Source: Saprospiraceae bacterium (GTDB lineage: Bacteria > Bacteroidota > Bacteroidia > Chitinophagales > Saprospiraceae). From it: 64,000 nt of DNA. The position numbers and the translations under genes are program-made. Below the pieces are notes generated by a model. It was not told the DNA's origin and ran no database searches. It worked only from the letters and a program-made list of their open reading frames with translations. Location: assembly GCA_021604865.1 (NCBI GenBank), contig BQJU01000018.1, positions 56,292-120,291 on the forward strand, written 5' to 3'. Positions 9,979 through 17,915 of the stretch are shown one piece after another; within the stretch, counting starts at the first letter, position 1, and every line of letters begins with the position of its first letter.

Positions 9979-12522
9979 TTATTCTGCGGAAAGGATTTTT
10001 TCCATCTTAGCGATGCGTTCGGCAGGAAGGCCGGGGTAGTCGGCCAAGTGGCTTTTGGCTTCCTCCATAATATTTTTGGCTTCCGCCAATTTGCCAGAGT
10101 CGTATAAACAAACGGCCAAATCATAGGGGACTTTGACCTGATCACCGGGCATGATGCGAATAGAAGTAGTCATCTTTTCAAAAGCTTCCCGCAAATAAGT
10201 TTCGGCTTTGGTCAGCTCGCCCAGGTAGTACAAAGCGATGCCATACCCGTGATAAGGAACATAAAGTGTAGGATATGCTCCACGGAGTTCTGGAATTTTA
10301 TCTAAAATTTGCCGAAAGGCATCGGCGGATTCTTGCCACCGGCCAACCCGGCCAAGCAAAATAGCGACTCCCTGCTCCTGACCGAGCACGTAGGGATGTA
10401 GATGATCGCCAAATATTTGACGGATGGCGGGCACCAATTTTTGCCGAATTTCCAGGGCTTCCCGATACCGTCCCGCACCGTTGTAGAGGCGGGAAAGGTT
10501 GGAAAGACTAGCAATGGTTTCTACGTGAATGAGACCAAAGATAGCCAGGCGTTGCTCGTAAGAATTTAGGGCAAAGGGTATGCCTTTTTCATACTGAAAC
10601 TGATCGTAATACAGGCTGGCCAGGTGATTAAGGGTATAAGCAATCTCTGTATTAGGTGGGGTAAAAAGCGCCTGTTTCATCTTCAGGGCTTCCTGGTAAA
10701 ATGTTTCGGATTCCTGAAAATGTTTTTGCTTTCGCATCGCATCGCCCCGGCCTTGAAGGGTAGCCGCCAGATCGAGGTTCGGCGATTGGAACACCCGTTG
10801 GTAATCATCAAAGGCCAGCTTATACAAGGAATCAGCCCGAGCGTAGTGGCCCAGTTCAATGCTGGCATGACCTAGCGAGAGGTAGCAGTTAGCACGATCA
10901 TTGGGTGGAGCAGCAGCTCGTTGGAAAAATTGCAGCGCCAGCGTAAAAATGGAATCGGCCCCTTTGTAATCGCCGAGGCTATACTGTACATCTGCAAAAG
11001 CGTGGTAAGCATTGGCTAAACTTAAGAGGGGGGTGTTTTCGTCTTTTTGATAGATACTGACCGCGCGCTGGGCTAGAGAATCAGCCCTTGGATAGCCGCC
11101 CAAGGCATTGTATACAGAACTCAATAGTACCGACATATCTGCCAGCAATTCCGGCTCATCCCTCAGGCGGTTGGGTAGATTGTTGCTTAGACTGTCGAGA
11201 AAATAACGTACCGGCAGCGTATCTTTTTGACTCAAAAAAGGGTCAGCAGATTTGAACATATCGGTTAACAATCCCACCAATTGCTTACTTTTTGCGGCTT
11301 CTTTTTGCGCCTGATTGCGTTCCTTGCGCAATTGCAGGGTATAATAAGTGGCTGTAGCCAACAAGAGCAACAGAACACTCGTAAGGGTGAGTATAACGGC
11401 TCGGTTGCGTTGCAAAAACTTTCTTGCCACATAGATCGGTTGGTTGCGTCGAAAAGAGATCGGGTAATTTTGACGCACTGCCTGTAGATCATTGAGCAGT
11501 TGTTCTACTGATCCATAACGTTCTGTGGGATTGGTTTGTAAACACTTTGCGCAAATGTGGTAGAAATCGCCTTTGAGTAAGTCGGAAGTAGTGAAGTTAA
11601 AAAGGGTAGCATCACTGGTTGCCAAAACTGCCCGTTCACTGCCTGAGCGTATCGTGGAAAGGGTAGTGCGATCAAATGGCAATTGATCCGTGAGTAGTTT
11701 ATACAACAGAATGCCTAAGGCGTAGATATCCGTGGCCGTACTTAGGTTGCCGTGGCCAATTTGTTCTGGCGCAGCAAAAGCTAATGTATAAGGCATGCTG
11801 GACGCTGAAGCAGGAACTTCAGAGGCATCTTCAACCCATTTGGATACCCCAAAATCTACTACTTTGACCTGTCCATTGGTTTCCACCAAAATATTGCCTG
11901 GTTTGATATCCAGATGCAGGACCAATTGGCGATGTGCATAAGCAATGGCCTGGCTTGCTTTTTCAAAAAGGTCAAGGCGTTCATTTTGGCTCAGTTGTTT
12001 TTTTTGAATATAGGCTACCAGTGTTTCCCCTTCCACCTGTTCCATGGTAAAATAAAGGCGGCCATCCACACTGCGCCCGCCTTCGTAAAGCCGGGCTATA
12101 TTCGGGTGTTGTAGTCCTGCAAGAATTTGGCGTTCTTGACGAAAGCGTTCCAAAGCTTCCGGTTTCTGGTAGCTAGTGCGGATCAATTTAAGGGCCACCT
12201 GCCGTTCAAATTCACCATCAATGCGTTCGGCCAGAAAAACAGAACCCATTCCGCCACCACCCAGGTAGTCAACTAGCCGGTAAGGCCCTAATTGAGTGCC
12301 AATCAGGTCGCGGTCTTGATCTGCCGGGTTGCCAAACCAGGGCCCATTTGTACGCAGTGCAGGGTGCAAGGCTTCTTCCTCCTGGAACATTTGTTCGACT
12401 TCGGACATGAGGTCCGGATGATGGCGATAGGCTTCCGCAATAGCCTCGTCGCGGGCTTGCCCCTCCAGCGCTACAAGTGTAAAATAGAGTTCAGAAACTT
12501 GTTCCCATTTTGAGGGTTTCAT
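9979..12522 (-). CDS. Membrane Ser/Thr protein kinase with C-terminal TPR repeats
   Basis: 847 residues. The ATG at 12522 overlaps the stop of the upstream sigma-factor gene (ATGA), which decides the start by translational coupling. An N-terminal ~80-residue segment precedes a Hanks-type kinase domain: glycine loop LGGGGMGSV (88-95), VALK lysine K112, catalytic loop HLDIKPGN (D205, N210), DFG at 223-225 and FAAPEQ (249-254). The residue before the catalytic Asp is Leu instead of Arg, so this is a 'non-RD' kinase. One TM helix follows (VILTLTSVLLLLLATATYYTL, ~390-410), then many TPR units (for example ALQFFQRAAAPPNDRANCYL) to the C-terminus, predicted periplasmic. Kinases of this design commonly sit beside ECF sigma genes, as here. 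It probably senses through the TPRs and acts on the sigma factor or the cassette downstream (inference). Confidence 0.92.
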   Translation of the reverse strand: MKPSKWEQVSELYFTLVALEGQARDEAIAEAYRHHPDLMSEVEQMFQEEEALHPALRTNGPWFGNPADQDRDLIGTQLGPYRLVDYLGGGGMGSVFLAERIDGEFERQVALKLIRTSYQKPEALERFRQERQILAGLQHPNIARLYEGGRSVDGRLYFTMEQVEGETLVAYIQKKQLSQNERLDLFEKASQAIAYAHRQLVLHLDIKPGNILVETNGQVKVVDFGVSKWVEDASEVPASASSMPYTLAFAAPEQIGHGNLSTATDIYALGILLYKLLTDQLPFDRTTLSTIRSGSERAVLATSDATLFNFTTSDLLKGDFYHICAKCLQTNPTERYGSVEQLLNDLQAVRQNYPISFRRNQPIYVARKFLQRNRAVILTLTSVLLLLLATATYYTLQLRKERNQAQKEAAKSKQLVGLLTDMFKSADPFLSQKDTLPVRYFLDSLSNNLPNRLRDEPELLADMSVLLSSVYNALGGYPRADSLAQRAVSIYQKDENTPLLSLANAYHAFADVQYSLGDYKGADSIFTLALQFFQRAAAPPNDRANCYLSLGHASIELGHYARADSLYKLAFDDYQRVFQSPNLDLAATLQGRGDAMRKQKHFQESETFYQEALKMKQALFTPPNTEIAYTLNHLASLYYDQFQYEKGIPFALNSYEQRLAIFGLIHVETIASLSNLSRLYNGAGRYREALEIRQKLVPAIRQIFGDHLHPYVLGQEQGVAILLGRVGRWQESADAFRQILDKIPELRGAYPTLYVPYHGYGIALYYLGELTKAETYLREAFEKMTTSIRIMPGDQVKVPYDLAVCLYDSGKLAEAKNIMEEAKSHLADYPGLPAERIAKMEKILSAE

Positions 12523-13082
12523 GCCGATTCCTTTAACCTGCGAACTTCCCTGCTCAACCAGGCTCTGGCCAACCGCCATTCGCGGCCAATTGTTGCTGGT
12601 GATACTTTAAGGAAATCAGCAATTTCTTCGCGTTTATAACCGCCAAAAAACCAATATTCAATGATTTTAGACCCTCTTTCGCTAAGATCGCGATAACGCG
12701 TTAAAGCTTCGTCAATGGAGAGCACGTCTTCGCAGGTGGTTTGCATGGAAAGCAATTCTTCATTGAGGGTAATGGCCAGGAGATTGCCTCCACGCTTGAG
12801 GCGTTGTTGCTTGCGGGCATAGTCTACCAAAATGCGCCGCATTGCCTGGCTGGCAATAGCTAAAAAATGGCCGTTATTATCGAACGCTTGTTTGTCCTGG
12901 GCGGCCATTTTAAGATAGGCTTCGTGTACCAGATCAGTGGTCGAAAAGGTGTGGGCTGGCCGTTCCTGTTTCATCCTGTTGTGCGCCAGCTTTTTCAATT
13001 GTTCATAAGCCAGTTGATATTGGGACTCCAGGTCTGGCGGAATTTCAACACCTGTCATTTTTTTTCTCATAGACAAATACAT
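12519..13082 (-). CDS. ECF sigma factor (Sigma70_ECF family, kinase-associated type)
   Basis: 187 residues. Region 2 is seen in FSTTDLVHEAYLKMAAQDK and GHFLAIASQAMRRILVDYAR, and region 4 in YKREEIADFLKVSPATIGREWRLARAWL, a helix-turn-helix for -35 recognition. The VHEAYL.....F...ASQAMRRILVDYAR pattern is typical of the ECF group linked to Ser/Thr kinases rather than to membrane anti-sigma factors, and the next gene is indeed a kinase, overlapping by 4 bp. No anti-sigma gene is adjacent, so regulation by phosphorylation is the likely mode (inference from family context). A second ATG five codons in (13070) is an alternative start. It probably directs transcription of the surface cassette downstream, although no target promoter can be identified here. 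Confidence 0.93.
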   Translation of the reverse strand: MYLSMRKKMTGVEIPPDLESQYQLAYEQLKKLAHNRMKQERPAHTFSTTDLVHEAYLKMAAQDKQAFDNNGHFLAIASQAMRRILVDYARKQQRLKRGGNLLAITLNEELLSMQTTCEDVLSIDEALTRYRDLSERGSKIIEYWFFGGYKREEIADFLKVSPATIGREWRLARAWLSREVRRLKESA

Positions 13083-13231
13083 TGGGATGTGTTGGTCAGC
13101 TTGACATCGTTAGTGACCGTTCAAAAGTTAGTACAATATCGCAAATTCCTTGCACATGCAGGTTAAAGAGAAGGGAAAAAAGGCGGAAATAGATTACCTA
13201 TCCAACCGACAAACAGAAGAGGTGGAGAATG

Positions 13232-13280
13232 TTAGTGCAGGTTTGGAGGTCAAACTTTGACTTCCAAACACGTACCTAAG
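13232..13280. repeat. Dispersed hairpin repeat, copy B
   Basis: TTAGTGC..GTTTGGAGGTCAAA pairs with TTTGACTTCCAAAC..GTACCTAAG, a nearly continuous imperfect stem. It lies upstream of the ECF sigma gene and directly abuts the long-hairpin element that starts at 13277. Confidence 0.75.
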
Positions 13281-13442
13281 GGGCCAGCGAAGAATAAGTT
13301 GTCTGTTTCAGGCGAGCTATTTCGTTACCAGCCTAGACGCGAAAACCGCGCTTGGCCACTACTAAGCAAGGATTTGAGCAACAACGGCTGGTGACAAAAG
13401 AGCCGCATCAAATGGGTAAGTTATTCTTCGCTGACCCCTAAG
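13277..13442. mobile_element. 165-bp long-hairpin element (MITE-like)
   Basis: The two ends are inverted copies of each other: AGGGGCCAGCGAAGAATAA on the left and the reverse complement of AGGGGTCAGCGAAGAATAA on the right. Pairing continues inwards (GCGAGCTATTTCGTTACCAGC against GCGGCTCTTTTGTCACCAGC), leaving a loop of about 50 bases at 13334-13385. It encodes no protein. A partial second copy, right arm only, is at 27498-27556, so the sequence is dispersed rather than local. A non-autonomous transposable element or a structured RNA are both possible. No transposase was recognised. Confidence 0.6.
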
Positions 13443-13472
13443 GGCGCAAAGGAATGATTTCTCTTTGCGCCC
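13442..13472. terminator. Perfect 10-bp hairpin
   Basis: GGGCGCAAAG pairs exactly with CTTTGCGCCC across an 11-base loop. It lies just downstream of the micro-ORF and DUF1573 gene (minus strand). No T-tract follows, so terminator function is likely but not certain. Its first base overlaps the end of the long-hairpin element. Confidence 0.4.
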
Positions 13473-13502
13473 CAGGGTTGTTAAAGGCTTATCCGAATGG
13501 TC

Positions 13503-13604
13503 TTAAAATAGGCTGGAAATCAAAAGACCCAAGCTAAGGATGGCAGATAAAACCAGGACGCCCATTAAATAATAAAAGGCTATTTTATCACTTGATAATC
13601 TCAT
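13503..13604 (-). CDS. Possible 33-residue single-TM micro-protein
   Basis: ATG at 13604, stop at 13503. The product begins MRLSSDKIAFYYLMG and continues with an uninterrupted hydrophobic stretch (VLVLSAILSLGLLISS). That is a short charged N-terminus followed by one membrane helix, a typical micro-protein layout. It lies 28 bp downstream of the DUF1573 gene on the same strand and upstream of a strong hairpin, so co-transcription is plausible. At this length an open frame can occur by chance, and no family is recognised. Confidence 0.4.
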   Translation of the reverse strand: MRLSSDKIAFYYLMGVLVLSAILSLGLLISSLF

Positions 13605-13632
13605 CGTCTGATAAATTTAAAGGTGAACAATG

Positions 13633-14094
13633 TTAATTATTATTTGAAGGTGTGGGGGAAGCCGCATTTTCCTGTTCGGGCTTTAGCACTTCGCCCTTGA
13701 TCCTCAACAGGTGTTGGCCATCCTCATCATTGGTTGTTAAAGTCACTGTTTTTGAAAATTTACCGATCCGGTTGGTGGCATAGCGAACTTTGACAACGCT
13801 ACTTTCACCGGGAGCAACCGGCTCTCTTGACCATTCGGGAACAGTACAGCCACAGCTTCCTTTAGCATTGCTAATGACCAAGGGGGCATCACCGGTATTG
13901 GTAAAACGGAATTCCCGATAAGGTTCGGCATTTTGATGAATGACACCATAGTCGACCTCGGTGCTCTCAAAAGTCATTATCGGTGTTCCACTTTGGGATA
14001 CCTCCGTGGCCGCCTGTGATAGTGTCGTGTTTTGCGCTAAGCAGGTAGTCGCCGAAAATGCACATAAAAACAAAAATCCAATAATACGATTCAT
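13633..14094 (-). CDS. DUF1573 domain protein, exported
   Basis: 153 residues with signal peptide MNRIIGFLFLCAFSATTCLAQ. The rest is one DUF1573 domain: FESTEVDYGVIHQNAEPYREFRFTNTG followed by PLVISNAKGSCGCTVPEWSREPVAPGES and IGKFSKTVTLTTNDEDG. The GSCGCTVP motif is diagnostic of the family. These are Ig-like periplasmic or outer-membrane proteins, very common in Bacteroidota and of unknown molecular role. The C-terminal ~15 residues are low complexity (ENAASPTPSNNN). It stands alone apart from the micro-ORF downstream. Confidence 0.93.
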   Translation of the reverse strand: MNRIIGFLFLCAFSATTCLAQNTTLSQAATEVSQSGTPIMTFESTEVDYGVIHQNAEPYREFRFTNTGDAPLVISNAKGSCGCTVPEWSREPVAPGESSVVKVRYATNRIGKFSKTVTLTTNDEDGQHLLRIKGEVLKPEQENAASPTPSNNN

Positions 14095-14187
14095 GAGTTA
14101 AAAAAATTTTAGGTTAAAAAATTTATCTTCTTTGAAAGTTAAGAGATGATATGTTAACATCTCTAAGGCTGATATGAATAGGTCGTT

Positions 14188-14271
14188 TTATCTGGGGCTG
14201 TTCCATTTTCTTCTGATATATGTGAATAACATGAAAATGGCTACCGCAGCATATAAAAGACTTTTTGCCAT
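14188..14271 (-). CDS. Possible 27-residue TM micro-protein
   Basis: ATG at 14271, TAA at 14188; sequence begins MAKSLLYAAVAIFMLF and ends in a basic tail (YIRRKWNSPR). One short hydrophobic helix with a positively charged end is coherent, but the length makes a chance frame possible. It lies downstream of the 112-residue exported protein gene on the same strand. The remainder of the 14095-14443 interval shows nothing else I can support. Confidence 0.25.
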   Translation of the reverse strand: MAKSLLYAAVAIFMLFTYIRRKWNSPR

Positions 14272-14443
14272 GATATTGAGATTTTCAAATGCCGGAGCTT
14301 ACCTGTCAGTAAGCTCCAGCGGTATTAAGATAACTGGTAAAATCTTCGTTAATGGGTATAAACGAGTAGGCCAATTGTGCACAGGAATACTTCTTCATTC
14401 CGTTACAAAATGGCATAAACTGACACAGGCATGTCAGCTAGGT

Positions 14444-14782
14444 TTAATTTTTTTCGTAGAATATAAAAGCGTGGAAAAGTAAATAGAGCGGTCGATGGGC
14501 GACCGTAGGAAAGCAAGTAGATTGTAGTTTGGTACTGGGTAAAACAAGTTGAGGCCAGGAAAATTGAGACCTTATTTGGCCAGTACCCAGAAAATGGTTG
14601 TCACCATCAAGCTCAGGTGATTCTTGCAACCAATCATTCAATTTATGCCCTTCTGTTGAAGCATCTTCCCCCAACACCAACCAGTGCGAGTGCTCAATGC
14701 TCAAACCTGCATCGGCTAGGACTGGGCTAACCGCAGCTCCGAGTAGGTAGAAAAACAGAAATATGATGAATGATCTTTTCAT
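14444..14782 (-). CDS. Small exported protein of unknown function
   Basis: 112 residues with a clear signal peptide (MKRSFIIFLFFYLLGAAVSPVLA). The mature part is short, acidic in the middle (GEDASTEGHKLNDWLQESPELDGDNH) and histidine-containing, ending in an aromatic tail (LYLLFHAFIFYEKN). I do not recognise a family. The gene is flanked by stretches without clear coding and is read in the same direction as its neighbours. It could be a small envelope protein or accessory factor; no function is assigned. Confidence 0.6.
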   Translation of the reverse strand: MKRSFIIFLFFYLLGAAVSPVLADAGLSIEHSHWLVLGEDASTEGHKLNDWLQESPELDGDNHFLGTGQIRSQFSWPQLVLPSTKLQSTCFPTVAHRPLYLLFHAFIFYEKN

Positions 14783-14862
14783 AATCAGTATACAAATTTC
14801 ACCATTATCTGCGGAATTACAATAGTTATTTTGGGTTTAACTAAAAATTAATTTTTTGGAGA

Positions 14863-14904
14863 TAGGTTTGGAGGCCAAAATCTGACCTCCAAACACAGGC
14901 TTAA
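14863..14904. repeat. Dispersed hairpin repeat, copy C
   Basis: TAGGTTTGGAGGCCA pairs with GACCTCCAAACACAGGCTTA. The right end overlaps the stop codon of the oxidoreductase gene (14901), so in this copy the hairpin lies directly at the transcript end and could act as a terminator or 3'-stabiliser. Confidence 0.75.
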
Positions 14905-15902
14905 TCTTCGTCAACTTTAAGCACCAGCTTACCCATTTTTTCACCACTAAATAACCTTAAAAATGTTTCGTGGAAATTTTCAATACCCTCATATACATCT
15001 TCTTTGGACTTAAGCTTGTCTTCAGCCATCCACTGTCCCATTTGCATCGCTGCTTTGCCATAGTCTTTGGCATAATCAAAAACCACCATACCTTCCATGC
15101 GGGCGCGGTTAACCAATAGCGACATATAGTTGCTGGGGCCTTTAGTCGGCTCGGTATTATTGTATTGAGAAATAGCCCCACAGATGACGATGCGGGCATG
15201 GCGACGGATACGGGTCAGTGCCGTATTCAAAATTTCACCGCCAACATTGTCAAAATAAACGTCAATACCATCGGGCATTTCCGCTTTCATCCGATCGCGT
15301 ATAGGTTCATTTTTATAATCAATAGCACCATCAAATCCCAGTTCTTCAATAAGATAGCGGCATTTTTCCGGTCCACCGGCAATGCCTACCACTTTGCAAC
15401 CTTTTAGCTTGGCAATCTGTCCAACCACACTGCCTACTGCTCCTGCTGCTCCGGAAACCATCACGTTTTCCCCCTCCTTTAGCTTCGCCACTTCCAGCAA
15501 CCCAAAATAGGCGGTCATACCGGGCATACCCAAGGCACCGATATAGGTAGGTAGTGGAGCCAGTTTGGGATCTACCGGATACCAACCCTTGCCACCTGAA
15601 ACCACGTATTGCTGCACTCCGCCAGTGCCACTCAAATAGGTGCCTTCCGGGATATTCGGATTTTTGGACTGAATCACCTTGCCCACAGAGCCCGCACGCA
15701 TCACTTCGCCGATTTGTACAGGCGGGATATAGGATTTGACGTCTCTCATCCAGCCGCGCATCGCCGGATCCAAAGAAATATAGAGTTGTTTGATCAGAAT
15801 TTCTCCATCCTTAATTTTCGGAATAGGGTGCTCCTCCAAGGTCCAGGTATCTGCTTTGGGTAGACCTTCCGGTCGCTTGCTGAGAATTAATTGCTTATTC
15901 AT
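14901..15902 (-). CDS. MDR-family NADP-dependent oxidoreductase (PTGR/CurA-like)
   Basis: 333 residues, the usual length for zinc-independent medium-chain reductases that reduce the C=C bond of enones or alkenals with NADPH. The N-terminal substrate domain has LILSKRPEGLPKADTWTLEE and YISLDPAMRGWM, as in leukotriene B4 dehydrogenase/CurA/YncB-type proteins. The Rossmann loop is SGAAGAVGSVVGQIAK (~150-165), followed by KCRYLIEELGFDGAIDYKNE and YFDNVGGEIL. No catalytic-zinc cysteines are visible. It is probably a cytosolic detoxification enzyme; the natural substrate cannot be read from sequence. Adjacent genes suggest no pathway, apart from a haloalkane dehalogenase upstream. Confidence 0.92.
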   Translation of the reverse strand: MNKQLILSKRPEGLPKADTWTLEEHPIPKIKDGEILIKQLYISLDPAMRGWMRDVKSYIPPVQIGEVMRAGSVGKVIQSKNPNIPEGTYLSGTGGVQQYVVSGGKGWYPVDPKLAPLPTYIGALGMPGMTAYFGLLEVAKLKEGENVMVSGAAGAVGSVVGQIAKLKGCKVVGIAGGPEKCRYLIEELGFDGAIDYKNEPIRDRMKAEMPDGIDVYFDNVGGEILNTALTRIRRHARIVICGAISQYNNTEPTKGPSNYMSLLVNRARMEGMVVFDYAKDYGKAAMQMGQWMAEDKLKSKEDVYEGIENFHETFLRLFSGEKMGKLVLKVDED

Positions 15903-15931
15903 TTATGTTGTTTTTAGTTTTAGATCGCTTT

Positions 15932-16087
15932 TGGCTGTCAGAACGTCTACGGCTGTCAGAGGTCAGGCTGCTGCGCTCTATGGTTGAAACACATTTTGTC
16001 CGGTTTTCACCACCATTAGGGACCGCAGCGCGGTCCAAATACGTTAGCACGCCACAACGTTACGGTTTTTCGACTACAGCGTAGTCG
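15932..16087. repeat. Structured intergenic region with two AGC-loop hairpins
   Basis: In the 384-bp gap between oxidoreductase and dehalogenase there is a direct repeat (GGCTGTCAGA at about 15932 and 15949) and two short perfect hairpins with the same loop: GGACCGC-AGC-GCGGTCC at 16020-16036 and CGACTAC-AGC-GTAGTCG at 16071-16087. The stems differ in sequence while pairing and loop are kept. No coding signal is visible. A small RNA or a REP-like element are the options. Confidence 0.5.
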
Positions 16088-16286
16088 CACAAGGCATTAA
16101 ACGGAAAAATGTATGCCTATTTTATCGATTGTTTGCAACAAAGGTGAGACCTCTGGGTCTGGTTCAATGTCGTCAACTTATTGGTTCAGTCGCCATTTTG
16201 AGCGTTGACCAATTTCCTGATTCCATCAAAAGTAAAAAGGGAGATTGGAGAGACATTGGATTAATGTTAAAGGTTATAAAAAATGG

Positions 16287-17189
16287 TTAAATCTCACCTG
16301 TTTTCACAAATTCGACTACATATTTTGCAATTTCCTCACCTTTATCCTCTTGTAGAAAATGCCCTGCAGCCTTGATGGTGGTATGGGCTTGCCCCTGAGC
16401 GCCAGGGACTAACTTTTGGAATAATATTTCCCCACCCCTCATGATGGGATCACTATCACTGAATAGCGTCAACAAAGGTTTTGTCCAATTTTTTAGCACC
16501 TTCCAGGCTTCCCGGTTGGGTTGGGCTGCCGGGTCATCAGGCTTGGTGGGCACCAATAGTGGAAATATCCTTGCACCGGCCGTATAGGACTCATCCGGAA
16601 AGGGTGCCCGATAGGCCTGTAATGCTTCCGGTGAAAGCTCGCTGACTGTGGCTCCCTGCATGATTTTTTCAAAGGGAAATTCAGGCACCGATTGGGAAAA
16701 TTGCTGCCATTTTGTGAAAGCTTCCGGCATCGGAAAATCTCCGGTAGGTAGGGCTGTATTGGCGACAACGATACGACTAAACCTTTCGGGTTCCGCTGTC
16801 ACAAGCCGCAAGCCGATCAGGCCGCCCCAATCCTGACCAAAAAGGGTCATGTTTTTTAAATCAAGGTCTTGTATTAATTGTTGTACCCATTGGATATGGC
16901 GCGCATAAGTATAGTCGGAAGCAGAATCAGGTTTATCAGACTTGCCAAAACCGATCAGATCAGGCGCAATGACCCGGTACCCTTGCGCTACAAAAACAGG
17001 GATCATCTTTCGGTATAAATACGACCAGCTCGGTTCACCATGCATCAACAAAAGGGTTTCGGTGGCTGCTTTAGGCCCCTCGTCAAGATAATGCATACGC
17101 AACCCCTTGGCTACCTCCAGATAGTGAGGTGCAAAAGGATAATCTTTGAGATTGGCAAACCTTGCTTCGGGGGTTCTTAGGATGTTCAT
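16287..17189 (-). CDS. Haloalkane dehalogenase (alpha/beta hydrolase, DhlA-like)
   Basis: 300 residues from the ATG at 17189. This start aligns with the family N-terminus (LRTPEARFANLKDYPFAPHY); an ATG 14 codons earlier adds an unrelated tail. Haloalkane dehalogenases cleave carbon-halogen bonds to an alcohol, halide and proton. Visible features: oxyanion motif HGEPSWSYLYR (50-60), nucleophile D120 in GQDWGG, probable acid D247 in FSDSDP, and H277 in AAGHFLQED. W121 next to the nucleophile is the usual halide ligand. The cap domain spans about 150-230. The family also includes epoxide hydrolases and other esterases, but the DhlA-type N-terminus and the D-W pair favour a dehalogenase. It is monocistronic. 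Confidence 0.88.
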   Translation of the reverse strand: MNILRTPEARFANLKDYPFAPHYLEVAKGLRMHYLDEGPKAATETLLLMHGEPSWSYLYRKMIPVFVAQGYRVIAPDLIGFGKSDKPDSASDYTYARHIQWVQQLIQDLDLKNMTLFGQDWGGLIGLRLVTAEPERFSRIVVANTALPTGDFPMPEAFTKWQQFSQSVPEFPFEKIMQGATVSELSPEALQAYRAPFPDESYTAGARIFPLLVPTKPDDPAAQPNREAWKVLKNWTKPLLTLFSDSDPIMRGGEILFQKLVPGAQGQAHTTIKAAGHFLQEDKGEEIAKYVVEFVKTGEI

Positions 17190-17324
17190 CAACTTTATGG
17201 TATTTGTATAATGGTAACCAATTCGGGGCAAATTAGTTGTTCAAATAAAATCCTCATTTTTTCTTATCTTTATTCTAATTGAATATTCCATAGCAGAAAT
17301 TTAATCACCCACAAAAAAAACATT

Positions 17325-17735
17325 ATGGCCGAACTAAAAACAAAAAAAAACGATGGCAGCGTAGAGGCATTTCTCAATAGCGTTGAAGATGATAAAAAAC
17401 GGGAAGACAGTTTTGCGATTCTGGAGATGATGAAAGAGGTGACCGGAGAGGAACCGGCCATGTGGGGCACCAGCATTATCGGCTTTGGCAGTTATCACTA
17501 CAAATATGCCAGCGGTCAGGAAGGCGATTGGTTCAAAACCGGTTTTTCTCCCCGAAAACAAAACCTGACCATGTACATCATGCCCGGATTTAATAGATAT
17601 GAAGAATTGATGCAACAACTGGGTAAGTACAAAACAGGAAAAGCTTGTCTGTATGTCAAAAAGTTGGCCGATATTGATACGGATATCCTGAAAGAATTGA
17701 TCAAAGAATCTTATGATTATTTTGAAAATCGATAA
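17325..17735 (+). CDS. DUF1801 domain protein
   Basis: 136 residues, one DUF1801 (YdhG-like) domain: VEAFLNSVEDDKKREDSFAI, then GEEPAMWGTSIIGFGSYHY and KTGKACLYVKKLADIDTDIL. The family is small, cytosolic and widespread, with no established biochemical role. It begins about 135 bp from the divergent dehalogenase start, so the two promoters lie back to back. The rest of the short gap shows no other feature. Confidence 0.9.
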   Translation: MAELKTKKNDGSVEAFLNSVEDDKKREDSFAILEMMKEVTGEEPAMWGTSIIGFGSYHYKYASGQEGDWFKTGFSPRKQNLTMYIMPGFNRYEELMQQLGKYKTGKACLYVKKLADIDTDILKELIKESYDYFENR

Positions 17736-17778
17736 TAAATAGCTGAAAATCTTCAAGGGAAATGGTGTCAACTCGACT

Positions 17779-17884
17779 GTATGGCTTCACCTGGAGTCAT
17801 TCCAGATGGTGCTACATGGCAGAGATCTCGTTTGTAAATGGAACTAACGAGGTTTTTGAGGGAGATTTAGTATTAATGCGGTAA
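17779..17884 (+). pseudogene. Remnant of a T9SS/gliding C-terminal domain
   Basis: The last ~70 bases encode F-V-N-G-T-N-E-V-F-E-G-D-L-V-L-M-R-stop, almost the same as the end of the metalloprotease that starts 32 bp downstream (FVDGTREVFEGDFLLMR). DNA identity is visible back to about 17779, but the frame is broken there and no start or upstream domain remains. This looks like the 3' scrap of an earlier paralogue, left by duplication, recombination or deletion. Confidence 0.75.
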
Positions 17885-17915
17885 TTGTTATAACTTCCTT
17901 TGGCCGATTAAACCC

